Origin: JADJOY01 sp016713535 [NCBI: Deltaproteobacteria bacterium] | GTDB lineage: Bacteria > JADJOY01 | Assembly: GCA_016713535.1 (NCBI GenBank) | Contig: JADJOY010000016.1 | Coordinates: 62,001-126,000, forward strand | Direction: 5' to 3' | Length of the DNA: 64,000 nucleotides | In this document: positions 1 to 9,350 of the stretch, one piece after another | How the letters are laid out: each line of letters opens with the position of its first letter | Numbering within the stretch: the stretch's first letter is position 1 | Position numbers and translations under genes: made by a program | Notes under the pieces: model-generated | Seen by the model: only the letters and a program-made list of their open reading frames with translations | Told to the model about the DNA's origin: nothing | The model's database searches: none

Positions 1-503
1 ACCGGCAGGAAGTCGACACTCTCCATCGCCCGGCCGAAGAGCCAGCCACCGATCAGTCCAGCGCTCCCGCCGACGAGCAGCGCGCGCCACAGGCTGAAGG
101 GCGCCACTCCCGTGGTGGGCCGCAGCGTGCTCGCCCCTCCGAGCCCCACGCCGAGCGGCAGTCCGAAGCACAGGACGTAGGCCACCAGATCGGGAAAGTG
201 AGCGCGCGCCGAGTCCACCGTGCAGAGCTCGGAGCCGTGGCCCTCGCGAATCGCCATCAAGCCCGCGGGCCACGCGAGCCACAGCAAGAACGCGTAGCCG
301 AGCCCCCACACCAGCCCGGCGCCCGGCGTCGAGAGGCGGTCGCCGCCCAGCGCCGCGAGGCCTAACCCGTAGAGCGCGCCAGTGACGACGCCCTCGGCGA
401 GCGAGCGTCGCACCAGCAGCGCGTACGCGGCACCGCCCACGGCGCCGATCGCGAGGCCCACGGCGAGCATCAACCGCCGTTCGGTCGCTTCGGTGATCGC
501 CAT
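1..503 (-). CDS. Partial polytopic membrane protein, C-terminus outside window
   Basis: The reading frame starts at an ATG at 503 (MAITEATERR) and stays open through position 1, so about 167 residues are visible and the C-terminus lies outside the window. The visible part is almost wholly hydrophobic, with about four predicted membrane segments separated by short Gly-rich turns. It lies 18 bp downstream of the NDH-2 gene on the same strand and is probably co-transcribed with it. A stretch reading FPDLVAYVLCFG resembles FPELAGWVVYG in the membrane N-terminus of that NDH-2, so the two may share a domain. I do not recognise the family. That it is a gene is well supported; its function is unknown. 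Confidence 0.7.
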   Translation of the reverse strand, partial: MAITEATERRLMLAVGLAIGAVGGAAYALLVRRSLAEGVVTGALYGLGLAALGGDRLSTPGAGLVWGLGYAFLLWLAWPAGLMAIREGHGSELCTVDSARAHFPDLVAYVLCFGLPLGVGLGGASTLRPTTGVAPFSLWRALLVGGSAGLIGGWLFGRAMESVDFLP

Positions 504-521
504 GACCCGTCCCCCACCAGC

Positions 522-2287
522 TCACCGCAGCTCGATCGTCTGGACGATGTCGCGCGGGAAGAAGAGCTCGATCACCCAGTCGATCACCACGCGCACCTTG
601 CGCTCGAGCCCTGGCAACTTGCCGACGTAGATCGCCCGCCACATGAGCCACGCCAGAAGCCCCGAGAAACGCACCGTCTTGTGGCGGAAGAAGGGCACCG
701 TGAGCTCGGCGCACGCGGTGTGGTGGCCGACCACGCACAGGGCGCCGAGCGAGTCGAAGTGGAACGGTGCCGCCGCCTCGCCGCGCGCCGCGGCGACGAT
801 GTTGGTGGCGAGGGTGCGCGCCTCGCGCAGCGCGAACTGCGCGGTCGGCGGGCAGGGCTTGCCGGTCTTCGCGTCAGCGAGCGCGGCGCAGTCGCCGAGC
901 GCCCACAGACCCGGGCGCCCGTTCACGGCCATCGTGGGCTCGACGGCGATCGCGCCGCGCTTGTCGCGCTCGATCGGCAGCGTCTCGAGGACCGGGTTGG
1001 GAGCGGTGCCCGCGGTCCACACCAGCGTCCACGCGCGGATCTCCTCGGCGGGCTTGAGGACGACCACGCCGGGGCGTGCGTCGGCGAGGCGCTTCTCGAG
1101 CTTGAAGGTGACTCCGCGCGCGGCCATGCGCTCGAGCGCGTAGCGCGCGAGCGGCTCGGAGAGCTCGGGGAGGATCCGGTCGCGCGAGTGGACCAGCACG
1201 ATGCTCAGGTCGTCCTGGCTCAGGCTCGGGTAGTCGCGAGGACTCCGCGGCAGAAGTCGTTGAGCGCGCCCGCGAGCTCCACTCCCGCGAAGCCGCCACC
1301 CGCGACCACGAAGGTGAGCATCTCGCGGCGCCGCGCCGGATCCGGCTCGCGCGACGCAGCCTCCAGCATGTCGATCGCGTGGTTGCGGATCTTGATCGCG
1401 TCGATCAGCGTCTTGAAGTCGAAGGCGAGCTTCTCGACGTTCGCCATGCCGAGGTAGTTCGACACCGCGCCGAGGGCCAAGACGAGCTGGTCGTAGGCGA
1501 TCGTGAACGTCGACTCGGAACGCTCGTCGCTGCCCGGCACGTGCTCGTCGCGAGAGAGCGTCACGAGCCGCGCCTCGAGGTCGACACCCACGACCCGGGC
1601 CCGAACCACGTTGGTGCGTCGCAGGCTGGTGCGCAGCGGACTCGAGATGTGGGTCGGCTCGAGGCTCGATCCGGCGACCTCGGCGAGCATCGGCGTGAAC
1701 AGCAGCGCGTTGGTCTCGCTCACCAGCGTGAGCTCGAAGCTCGGATCGGCGCCGAGCTTTCGTTCCAGCGCCTGCGCGGTGGTCATGCCGGCGAAGCCGC
1801 CGCCGAGGATCAGTACGCGCGTCGTCGGCCTGGCGGGCGGCGGCGCGGGGCGGCGCTCGGGACCGAGGGCGCGCAGCGCGACCGCCGAGAACGCGTGACC
1901 GACGGCGCCGAGGATCGCGCCGTAGACCACCCACCCCGCCAGCTCCGGGAAGCGCTCGCGCATCCCGTACGGCGTCCACGCCGCCTCGCCGGTGGTGACG
2001 AGCGGGATCGCGAGCACGCTGGCCACGGTCCAGAGCGGCACGCCGAGCGCGGCGGCGGTCATCGCCGCGTCGACAGGATGACCGTGCCCCGGTCGGACCG
2101 TCAGTGCGTGGCCGGCGCCGACGAGCGCGGCGAGCGCCACGAGCCACCCCGCCTGCTCATGGGTGGCGACGAGCGGGAACGAAGCGGCGAGCCCCGCGAT
2201 CGCGCCGATCGCGGCGCGACGCAGGAAGCGATGGACCCCGCGTGCGGCGACGTCGTCGTCCCGTGTCCACGCCAGCGTCGCCGTCAT
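522..2287 (-). CDS. ndh: Type II NADH:quinone oxidoreductase with membrane-embedded N-terminus, one apparent frameshift
   Basis: This is a flavoprotein that oxidises NADH and reduces membrane quinone without pumping protons. From the ATG at 2287, residues about 20-140 form roughly four hydrophobic segments, an extension that ordinary NDH-2 lacks. The FAD fold follows with LGGGFAGMTTA near residue 161, and the NADH-binding fold with VAGGGFAGVELAG near 325-335. The C-terminal half contains WALGDCAAL and the usual NDH-2 tail. The two halves are in different frames. The change falls near 1236-1244, where restoring one C (GTCCTCGCG to GTCCTCCGCG) joins FCRGVL to RDYPSL and gives about 588 residues. 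I treat this as a probable sequence error and not a dead gene. The partial membrane gene downstream may be its partner. Confidence 0.85.
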
Positions 2288-2534
2288 CGTCGCACCCGCG
2301 ACCCGGAAGGAGAGGGCCGGCCGCGGCGAGCGCCGCGACCGGCCATGGAGGGATCCGGGAATCCGCGAAATGGTGCGGCGAAGGGGGCCGATCGTTACAG
2401 CGACCGCGTCGACCGGCGAGAGACGTCGCGAGTGGAGCCGCGGCCGCGAGGGACCGCGGCCCTCCAACCGGACTGCCGGGCAACCGTCAGGTCGCCCGGG
2501 ATCCGCACGGTACTCAGCTTCGGGCACCGCTCTC

Positions 2535-2680
2535 GTAGCGGAGGGCGCGAGCCCGCGGGGGACCGCCCCCCCCGCGCTACGAAAATCCTCGTAGCGACGG
2601 GGGTTCCATCCCCCGTCGCCGGGTCTACCCGGCCTCTGTGAGCGACCCGGCGGGAGAGATCCACGGCCTCAGCGCGAAGC
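2535..2680 (-). repeat. Dispersed double-hairpin element, copy A
   Basis: On the minus strand this reads like the copies at 13803-13958 and 63605-63757. A segment containing GGTCGCTCA is followed by CGACGGGGGATGGAACCCC and then by a G-run/C-run palindrome starting GTAGCGCGGGGGG. The two G-rich palindromes should form strong stem-loops in RNA or single-stranded DNA. It lies between the convergent or tandem ends of the NDH-2 start and the acyl-CoA ligase stop. I see no open reading frame or transposase in it. The rest of the 2288-2775 gap shows no gene. Confidence 0.75.
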
Positions 2681-2744
2681 CGCGAGCGAGGCGTGCAGCG
2701 TCGTGGGCCGGGCACCGGACGCACAGCCCCCGCACGACGACATC

Positions 2745-2782
2745 GGACTGAATCTCGGCGCGATAGCGCCGAGATTCAGTCC
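2745..2782 (-). terminator. Perfect 17-bp stem-loop overlapping the stop codon of the acyl-CoA ligase
   Basis: GGACTGAATCTCGGCGC at 2745-2761 is exactly complementary to 2766-2782, with a GATA loop. The stop codon of the ligase (2776-2778) lies inside the distal arm. No T tract follows on the minus strand, so an intrinsic terminator is only one reading. A 3' stabilising hairpin or a Rho-dependent end is equally possible. Confidence 0.5.
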
Positions 2783-4454
2783 TGCCAGATCACCGTCTTG
2801 CGCGCCGAGTACCAGCCGTCGGCCATCGGGCCGTAGCTCTTCTCGACCGAGCCGCGCTTGATCTTGAGCGTCGGCGTCAGGTAGCCGTTCTCGATCAGCC
2901 ACGGCTCCTTGGCGATCACCAGGAACTCGAGCTGCTCGTGGGGGTCGAGGGTGTCGTTGACCTGTTTCAGCAGCTCTCGAGGTCGGGCGTCAGGGTCTCG
3001 CGCTTGACCGTGCCCTTGGCGAGGTCGGCGCGAAGCTGCTCGGAGAGCACCACGATCGCGTGCGGCTGCGGCTGCCCCGAGCCAGTGACACACGCCTGCT
3101 CGAGCTTGGTGTTGGAGAGCAGCTTGTTCTCGATCGGCGCGGGCGCCACGTATTTGCCCTTGCTGGTCTTGAAGAGCTCCTTCACGCGGCCGGTGATCTT
3201 GAGGCGCCCCTTCTCGTCCATCTCGCCGCGGTCACCGGTCTTCAGGAAGCCGTCCTCGGTCATGACCTCGGCGGTGAGCTCGGGCGCCTTGTAGTAGCCG
3301 AGCATGGTTCCCGGGCTCTTGACCTCGATCTCGCCTGCGGGGCTGATGCGGCACTCGCAGTCGGGATACGCGGTACCGACGTAGCCGACGCGCGCCTCGC
3401 CGGGCTCGGACGCGTGCGAGTACGAGAAGTTCTCGGTCATGCCGTAGCCCTCGAGGAGCTCGAGACCGAGCCGGCGGTACCAGCCGATCACGTCGGCGGG
3501 GATCGGCGCCGAGCCGCTGCCCGCGAAGCGCACGCTGTCGAGCCCCAGCCCCTTGAGCACCTTCTTGCCGACGATCCCCTTCACCACCGGGATCTTGAGC
3601 AGGCGATCGAGCTTCTCGGGCGGCATCTTCGCGAACACGCCGAGCTGGAACTTGAGCCACAGCCGCGGCACCGAGATGAAGAGCGTGGGACGCGCCCGCT
3701 GCAGGTCCTGGACGAAGGTGTCGAGCGACTCCGCGAAGTAGATGTGGAAGCCCGAAGCCATCGAGCCCATCTCGACGACGAAGCGCTCGAACGCATGGGC
3801 GAGCGGCAGGTACGAGAGCATGCGGTCGTCATGAGTCACGTCGAGGTGCTTGCAGATGCCGACGCCGGAGACGCCCATGGTGTGAAAGCTGTGCATCACG
3901 CCCTTGGGAGTACCGGTCGAGCCCGACGTGTAGATGATCGTGGCGAGGTCATCGGCCTCGCGCACGGGGCTGTCCCGCAGCGGCTGGGTGCTGGCGATGA
4001 TCGCGTCCCAGGTGGGTGCCCCGCTGATCGGGCTCATCGGCAGCGCGATGCGCTGCAGCGATGCCGGCACGCCATCCTTCATCATGTCCCACGCGTCGAG
4101 CTTGCCGATCAGGATGACCTTCGCGCCGCTGTGATCGAGGATCTGACCGACGGTGTCCGAGGTCAGGTTCGGGTAGAGCGGGATCGACACGTGACCGGCC
4201 ATCCAGATCGCCAGGTCGGTCATGATCCAGTGCGCCTGGTTCTTCGCCATCAGCGCGATGTGGCTGCGCGGCGGGAGGCCGAGCGACTTGAGGTAGGCGG
4301 CCATGCGCCGGACCTCGTCCATGGCCTGCGCCCACGACCACTCCCGCGTCGGCGCGCCCGTCATCGGCTGGGTCAGGTAGGTCTTGCTCGCGAGGTGCTT
4401 TTCCCAGTGGTAGGCATTCTCGAGCGCGAGTGGTGAGTCGATGCGCTGGGCCAT
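2776..4454 (-). CDS. Long-chain fatty-acyl-CoA synthetase (AMP-forming), one apparent frameshift
   Basis: This enzyme activates fatty acids to acyl-AMP and then acyl-CoA. The ATG at 4454 follows GGGGAGG at a good distance. The adenylation P-loop YTSGSTGTPKG lies at about residues 175-185. YGMTE (A5 motif), KTGDRG and the hinge KITGRVKELFKTSKGKYVAP are all present. The order and the FKTSKGKYVAP motif place it in the ACSL/FadD15-like group. The frame breaks near 2975, where CTCGAGAGCTG needs one more G to read LEELLK. Past that point the frame continues as LLKQVNDTLDPHEQ to SVEKSYGPMADGWY, giving about 559 residues, the usual family length. It faces the protease gene at 4620 across a 165-bp divergent spacer. 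Confidence 0.88.
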
Positions 4455-4619
4455 GGCTGTCCCTCCCCTCAGCGGGCCGGCGAAGCACGGCCCACGCGGA
4501 TCCCCGTTGTGCGCGGCCATCCGCGCGAACGGCCAGTATTCGCCGCGGAATGCCCCGGTTCAACCCGGACGCTCCATGGTGCTCGTGGCGGGGGGGATCC
4601 CCGCGGTAGGGTCGGGGCG

Positions 4620-5675
4620 ATGACCTCCCGCCCGGAGCTGCGTGCCGCGAAACGTGTGATCCGCCAACGCTGGCTCGCGCCCGCTCGCGAGCTGGCGCCA
4701 CACCTTCCGCCACAGCGGCGCCCCAGGCGGGGCGGAGGCGCGGGCGGACCACTGCCTGCCCTCGTCCACGGTCTCTCGATCGGGTTCAAGGTCGTCGCAG
4801 GCGAGCCCGTCCGCCGTCTCGCGGTGCGCGTCCACGTGACGCGCAAGGAGCCGCTCGCCGCGTTGCCGCGCCGGATGCGGATCCCGCGCACGATCGACGG
4901 CATCCCCACCGACGTCGTCGAGATGCCGGTGTTCCGCGCCGCCATGGCGGGGGCGCGCGCGCTCGCGTCGCCCTCCGCGCCCTGCCCGGACCTGCAGGGC
5001 CGCCTGCGGCCGCTCGTACCGGGAGCGAGCGCCGCTCATCCAGACGTCGCCGGAGGCTCGATCGGAGCGTTCGTGCGCTCGCTGCGATCCGGAGATCCGC
5101 CCGGGGCACGCTACCTGCTGAGCTGCGCGCACGTGCTCGCCCCCGGCTCGGAGCCCGCCACCGAGGCCCGCGTCCTCCAGCCCGCCGCGGCCCACGGCGG
5201 CGACGACGACGACGAGGTCGCCACCTTCGCGCGTGCGGTGCCGATCGATCCCGCACGGGCCGAGGTCGACGCGGCGATCGCCCTCGTCGACGGGGCGACC
5301 CACTGCCGCAACGAGGTGTGCGGCCTCGGCCACCTCGGCGCGAGCCGCAAGGCCCGGCTCCGCGAGGCCGTACGCAAGGCGGGCGCGGTCACCGGCCTCA
5401 CGACCGGCCGCATCGACGACGTCGACGCCGACCAGATCGTGTGGCTGCCGGGCATCGGGCCGGTCCAGTTCGAGGACCAGCTCCTGATCGTCGGCAGCGG
5501 CGCGAGCGCGGTGTTCGCGACCAAGGGCGACAGCGGCGCGCTGGTGCTCGGCGACTCCGATCGCGCGGCGCTCGGCCTTTACTTCGCCGGTCCGGACGAC
5601 GGATCGTTGGCGCTCGCGAACCCGATCCGGCGCGTGGAGGCGCTGCTCGGCGTGCGCGGGTGGATCGACGGATGA
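4620..5675 (+). CDS. Trypsin-fold serine protease-like protein
   Basis: This is a 351-residue protein starting at ATG 4620, just after GGGTCGGGGCG. The chymotrypsin-type triad can be placed as His171 in LLSCAHVLAP, Asp217 in EVDAAIALVD and Ser305 in KGDSGALVL. The spacing fits a compact trypsin-like domain filling residues about 140-345. The N-terminal 100 residues are basic and Ala-rich. They lack a clear signal peptide, so a cytosolic or non-classical location is likely. All three catalytic residues are present, which supports an active peptidase, but its substrate is unknown. The neighbouring lipoprotein gene starts 46 bp downstream on the same strand and may be co-transcribed. Confidence 0.75.
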   Translation: MTSRPELRAAKRVIRQRWLAPARELAPHLPPQRRPRRGGGAGGPLPALVHGLSIGFKVVAGEPVRRLAVRVHVTRKEPLAALPRRMRIPRTIDGIPTDVVEMPVFRAAMAGARALASPSAPCPDLQGRLRPLVPGASAAHPDVAGGSIGAFVRSLRSGDPPGARYLLSCAHVLAPGSEPATEARVLQPAAAHGGDDDDEVATFARAVPIDPARAEVDAAIALVDGATHCRNEVCGLGHLGASRKARLREAVRKAGAVTGLTTGRIDDVDADQIVWLPGIGPVQFEDQLLIVGSGASAVFATKGDSGALVLGDSDRAALGLYFAGPDDGSLALANPIRRVEALLGVRGWIDG

Positions 5676-5721
5676 GCGGCGCGCGCCGGAGCCCGCCGCG
5701 GCCGCGAGAGGGGAGCGACCG

Positions 5722-6924
5722 ATGACGCGAGCCCGAACCTCGATCGAGTGGTTACGCCACACCTTCGTCGCCGTGTGCTGGGTGAGCGGCCTGGGCTGCT
5801 CGGTGATCCTGCCGGCCCACCCTCGCTCCCTCGACCGCGACGGCGAGGACGTCACGGTGCGGATGCTGGGCTGTGCGGACCTCGCCGCCGACGCGGCGCT
5901 GCGCGACGCCTACCGAGCCACGTTCCAGGTCTCCACCGAGACGGTCTGCGCACGCGCGCTCACGAGCGAGACCGAATACGTGCTGCGGCGCGGCTCCGAC
6001 GTGCTCTACGCCGGCCCATCGCTCAACGCGGCCCTCGAGCGCGTCTCGTCGTTCTCTGCCTCGGCGCTGCCGGCGATCGCGGTGCAAGCGGGTGCCTGGG
6101 CCGCCGGCGCCGCGGTCGACTTCGTGGCGCGTGAGCTCGCCGAGGAAGCGGATCGCTACACCGCCCAGTACGAGGGTCGGGTGTTCTTCGACCGCTTCTG
6201 GACCCGCGAGCTCTCGCCGGAGGAACCCGCGACGCTCACTGCGGTGCAAGCGCGCGCGCTCGCCGAGAGCGGCGCCGAGCTCTCCGTGCGCCGCGCCTCG
6301 ATGCGGCAGACGTATCTCGGCTTCGAGCTCCGCCGCTCGACCCGCGCCCACACGCCCTCGTTTCGGCTCGTGATGGGGATCGCGCCCTCCGCCGACCAGC
6401 AGGTGTTCTCGCTCGCGCCGCTCGTCGCCGAGCGCGCGTCGAGCAAGGCCAAGGTCCTCGCCGACCGCGGCTGGACCTACCTGCCGATCCCCTACGGCTG
6501 GCTCCTCGACGCCGGCGACGAGGTGGCGACCCACGTCGACCTGGAGGTCGTCGCCACCTGGCGGACCGCCAAGGACAAGGCTGGCGAGCAGTCGATCCGC
6601 ACCGACAAGCTCGCGAGCCTGAGCTTCGACCTGCCGGACCAGCGCCTCCCACGCGGCATCGCGACCGACGGCGCGGCCGCGAGCGGCGCCTCCGCAGGCG
6701 CGCTCGCGTCACCCGGCTCACGCGGCGGGTGGTTCGGTGCGATCCCCACCTCGTTCGACTTTCGCGGCCGCGACGTCGGCCTCGGCACCGGGTCGATCCG
6801 CGTGCTGATCACCGAGCGCGATCCGTCGAACGCGAAGAAAGACCTCGAGAAGGCCGCGGAGGCCGTCGCGAAGCAGAAGGACCGCGTCACCGGGAAGGTG
6901 CGCGGGCTCGGCGAGAGCGGCTGA
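5722..6924 (+). CDS. Putative lipoprotein of unknown function
   Basis: This is a 400-residue protein with GAGGGGAG upstream of its ATG. Residues 10-26 form a signal sequence ending in a lipobox-like VSGLGC, so Cys26 is a likely lipidation site. The body is mixed alpha/beta without a motif I know. A Gly/Ala/Ser-rich linker lies at about 315-335, and a basic amphipathic helix rich in Lys and Ala ends the protein. It follows the trypsin-like protease and converges on the flavoprotein-polyferredoxin gene, 18 bp away. Envelope attachment is inferred from the signal sequence only. Confidence 0.65.
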   Translation: MTRARTSIEWLRHTFVAVCWVSGLGCSVILPAHPRSLDRDGEDVTVRMLGCADLAADAALRDAYRATFQVSTETVCARALTSETEYVLRRGSDVLYAGPSLNAALERVSSFSASALPAIAVQAGAWAAGAAVDFVARELAEEADRYTAQYEGRVFFDRFWTRELSPEEPATLTAVQARALAESGAELSVRRASMRQTYLGFELRRSTRAHTPSFRLVMGIAPSADQQVFSLAPLVAERASSKAKVLADRGWTYLPIPYGWLLDAGDEVATHVDLEVVATWRTAKDKAGEQSIRTDKLASLSFDLPDQRLPRGIATDGAAASGASAGALASPGSRGGWFGAIPTSFDFRGRDVGLGTGSIRVLITERDPSNAKKDLEKAAEAVAKQKDRVTGKVRGLGESG

Positions 6925-6942
6925 CGGGCGCGCCTGCGCTCG

Positions 6943-9309
6943 TCAGTGTGCGGCGCGCGCGCCTTCGGCCTGCTGGACGGGGCTCGCGGCCAGGCGGTCC
7001 AGGATCGGCGCACCGTCGGCGCCGAGGCGGCCGAACGAGAGCACGCCGGTCGGGCAGCTCTGGACGCACGCCGAGCAGCGCACGCACTCGGGGTCCTCCA
7101 TCGGCTTGCCCTTGTTCGCGAACGCCATGACGTCGATCCCCTGATGACAGACCGACGTGCAGACGTTGCACGAGATGCACTTCTTCTTGTCGGCGAAGAT
7201 CCGGAACCGCGAGAACCGCGCGTAGACGTGCATCAGCGCAGCGAGCGGGCACGCGAAGCGGCACCACACCCGCCCCGAGAGCCAGAAGTAGCAGCCCACG
7301 CCCACGATCCCCGCGAGGCCGATGTCGACGAGGTGGTAGTAGTCGAGGTGGACGTACGAGAGCACGCCACTCGAGGCGAGCGTCGCGCTCGAGAGCCAGC
7401 GGTCGTAGAAGGACTGGGTGAAGCGGCCGAGCGACGTCTCCGGCGCGAGCCAGCTCAGCGCGCGCGCCGCGAACAGCGCGAGCGCCGCCGCGAGCACGAC
7501 CTGCCCCACCAGGTCGAGGCGGTTCCAGCGCGGGCCATGCGGCATCTTGCTTCGCTGGGTGTCGCCGACCGTCTCCGCGAGGGCGCCGCACGAGCAGATC
7601 CAGCCGCAGTAGGCGCCCTTGCCCCAGCGCCGCACCAGCCACGGGATCAGCACGAAGGTCTGTAGCGCGCTCACCACCAGCCAGGCCGTGAGCGGCTTCG
7701 CCGTGAACACGTTCCAGAGGAAGAGCGGCCACGCGAGCACGAAGCCGAACGCGCGCCAGTATTCGCGCCCCTGGCCGTAGCCCGCGACCGGGAAGAACGC
7801 GTCGGCGACGGACTTGCCGAGCCCGCCGTCGAACCAGCCGGCGTGTCCGGCCCACGGCAGGAGCAGGTACGGCAGCAGGAAGAGCGGCAGTACCTGGAAC
7901 GCCATCAGCGCGAGCGTCTGGCGGGCGACGTACGGTGTGCGCCGGCGCCGGATCCGCGCCGCTCCGAAGGCGACGATCGCGGCGGTGTAAGCGAGCGAGT
8001 AGTAGAAGCCTGGCTCGCGCAGGGTGTGGCCGAGCGCGGTGGCGAGCGCCGAGGAGCGGCCGGGCTCGGGCGCCACCAGGCCGTACGGGAACCAGCCGTG
8101 GCGCTGGAAGAGCTGGTTGAGCGCGCCGCCGGCCTTCCAGTTGTAGACGAAGGCGCAGAGCAGCAGGAACGCCCCGAAGGAGGCGATCGAGCGGCGCGTC
8201 CATTCGCCGCGGATCGGCACGCCCGAGCGGCGGAAGAAGGCGAGCGGCGCCTCGCGGCCGATCATCGCGAACACCACGTCGTTCGCGAGCCGCTGCTCGC
8301 CGGGCCTGCCGGCGGCGGCGAGCACGACCTCGCGTTCACCGACCTCGCGCACCACCGTGCCGAGGCGGACGTCCACGCCGGACGCGGCGCGCAGTCGCGC
8401 CACGTTCTCCGGCTTGGGGCGAGCGAGGTCGGCCCCCCGGTAGCTCAGCGTCACGCGTGCACCCGCGTCCGCGAGCGCGACCGCCGTCTCCAGCGCCGAG
8501 TCACCGCCACCCACTACCAGCACGTCCTTCCCGGCGTGGTCGGCCGGGTCGTGGAGGCGGTGGAACACCTTCGGCCGCTCCTCGCCCGGCACGCCGAGGC
8601 GCCGGTGGTCGCCGCTCTTGCCGATCGCGACGATCACGCGCCGAGCGCGGAGCGCATCGGTCTCCCCGTCACCCGATGGATGAAGGACGAGCAGCTCGTC
8701 ACGTCGCTCGACTCGCTCGATCCGGATCGTGCGCGGCTCGATCCCCGCCGCGCGACGCTGTTCCTCGAGCTCCTCGAGCAGGCGCTCCTTCACGTCCGCG
8801 CCGAGTTCGAGTGATCCCGCCGGCACGAGCTCGCTCGGGTAGGTGAAGATCGGCTTCGCCTTGGGAAAGTCGTGGAGGGTCTGGAACGGTCGCGCCGCCT
8901 CCAGTACCTCGAAGCGCAGGCCCGCCTTCTTCGCTTCCAGCGCGGCGGAGATGCCCGCCACCCCAGCCCCGACGATCGCCAGGTCGAGGACATCGGTGGC
9001 GGCGGCGCCGCCGTGACCGTCGCCGCCGTCGCGGCGAACGGCGAAGTCGGGCTCGGCGGCGATCGCCCGCACCGCCCGCGCGCCGCTGTCGGCGGCGAGC
9101 TTGAGCAGCGGAATCCCCGTGAGATCTCCGACGATGCGGAGCCCCGGCACCGCCGTGGTGCCGTCCGGCGCCGCCTCGGGAAGCGGCTCGACGGTCCCGG
9201 CGGGCCACCCCGTGTGCAGCCAGCGCGCATACCGCGCGAGCCACCCGAGCGGCGGCCGGCTCCACCCGCTGAAGGACGCGTTCGTTTCGATGCTCGATCC
9301 CCGTGTCAC
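6943..9309 (-). CDS. Fusion of thioredoxin-reductase-like flavoprotein and NapH/CcoG-like polyferredoxin membrane protein
   Basis: This 788-residue protein should pass electrons from NAD(P)H through FAD to iron-sulfur clusters at the membrane. Residues about 45-90 (GLRIVGDLTGIPLLKLA) resemble the C-terminal signature of thioredoxin-reductase-like enzymes. This part precedes the FAD motif VGAGVAGISAA at about 113-123, as if permuted. The NAD(P)H site VVGGGDSALE lies near 265. From about residue 375 there are several membrane helices. These are followed by CGWICSCG (near 568), CRFACPLAA (near 685) and two 4Fe-4S motifs, CISCNVCTSVC and CVRCSACVQSCP (near 715-760). The polyferredoxin part resembles NapH, NosR and CcoG. 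The start is a GTG at 9309 without a clear ribosome-binding site, so the true start may differ by some codons. Its electron acceptor is unknown. Confidence 0.85.
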   Translation of the reverse strand: MTRGSSIETNASFSGWSRPPLGWLARYARWLHTGWPAGTVEPLPEAAPDGTTAVPGLRIVGDLTGIPLLKLAADSGARAVRAIAAEPDFAVRRDGGDGHGGAAATDVLDLAIVGAGVAGISAALEAKKAGLRFEVLEAARPFQTLHDFPKAKPIFTYPSELVPAGSLELGADVKERLLEELEEQRRAAGIEPRTIRIERVERRDELLVLHPSGDGETDALRARRVIVAIGKSGDHRRLGVPGEERPKVFHRLHDPADHAGKDVLVVGGGDSALETAVALADAGARVTLSYRGADLARPKPENVARLRAASGVDVRLGTVVREVGEREVVLAAAGRPGEQRLANDVVFAMIGREAPLAFFRRSGVPIRGEWTRRSIASFGAFLLLCAFVYNWKAGGALNQLFQRHGWFPYGLVAPEPGRSSALATALGHTLREPGFYYSLAYTAAIVAFGAARIRRRRTPYVARQTLALMAFQVLPLFLLPYLLLPWAGHAGWFDGGLGKSVADAFFPVAGYGQGREYWRAFGFVLAWPLFLWNVFTAKPLTAWLVVSALQTFVLIPWLVRRWGKGAYCGWICSCGALAETVGDTQRSKMPHGPRWNRLDLVGQVVLAAALALFAARALSWLAPETSLGRFTQSFYDRWLSSATLASSGVLSYVHLDYYHLVDIGLAGIVGVGCYFWLSGRVWCRFACPLAALMHVYARFSRFRIFADKKKCISCNVCTSVCHQGIDVMAFANKGKPMEDPECVRCSACVQSCPTGVLSFGRLGADGAPILDRLAASPVQQAEGARAAH

Positions 9310-9350
9310 GCGGCGCGCAGTCTAGCGGGCGGCCTGCCCGAGGCTCCGCC

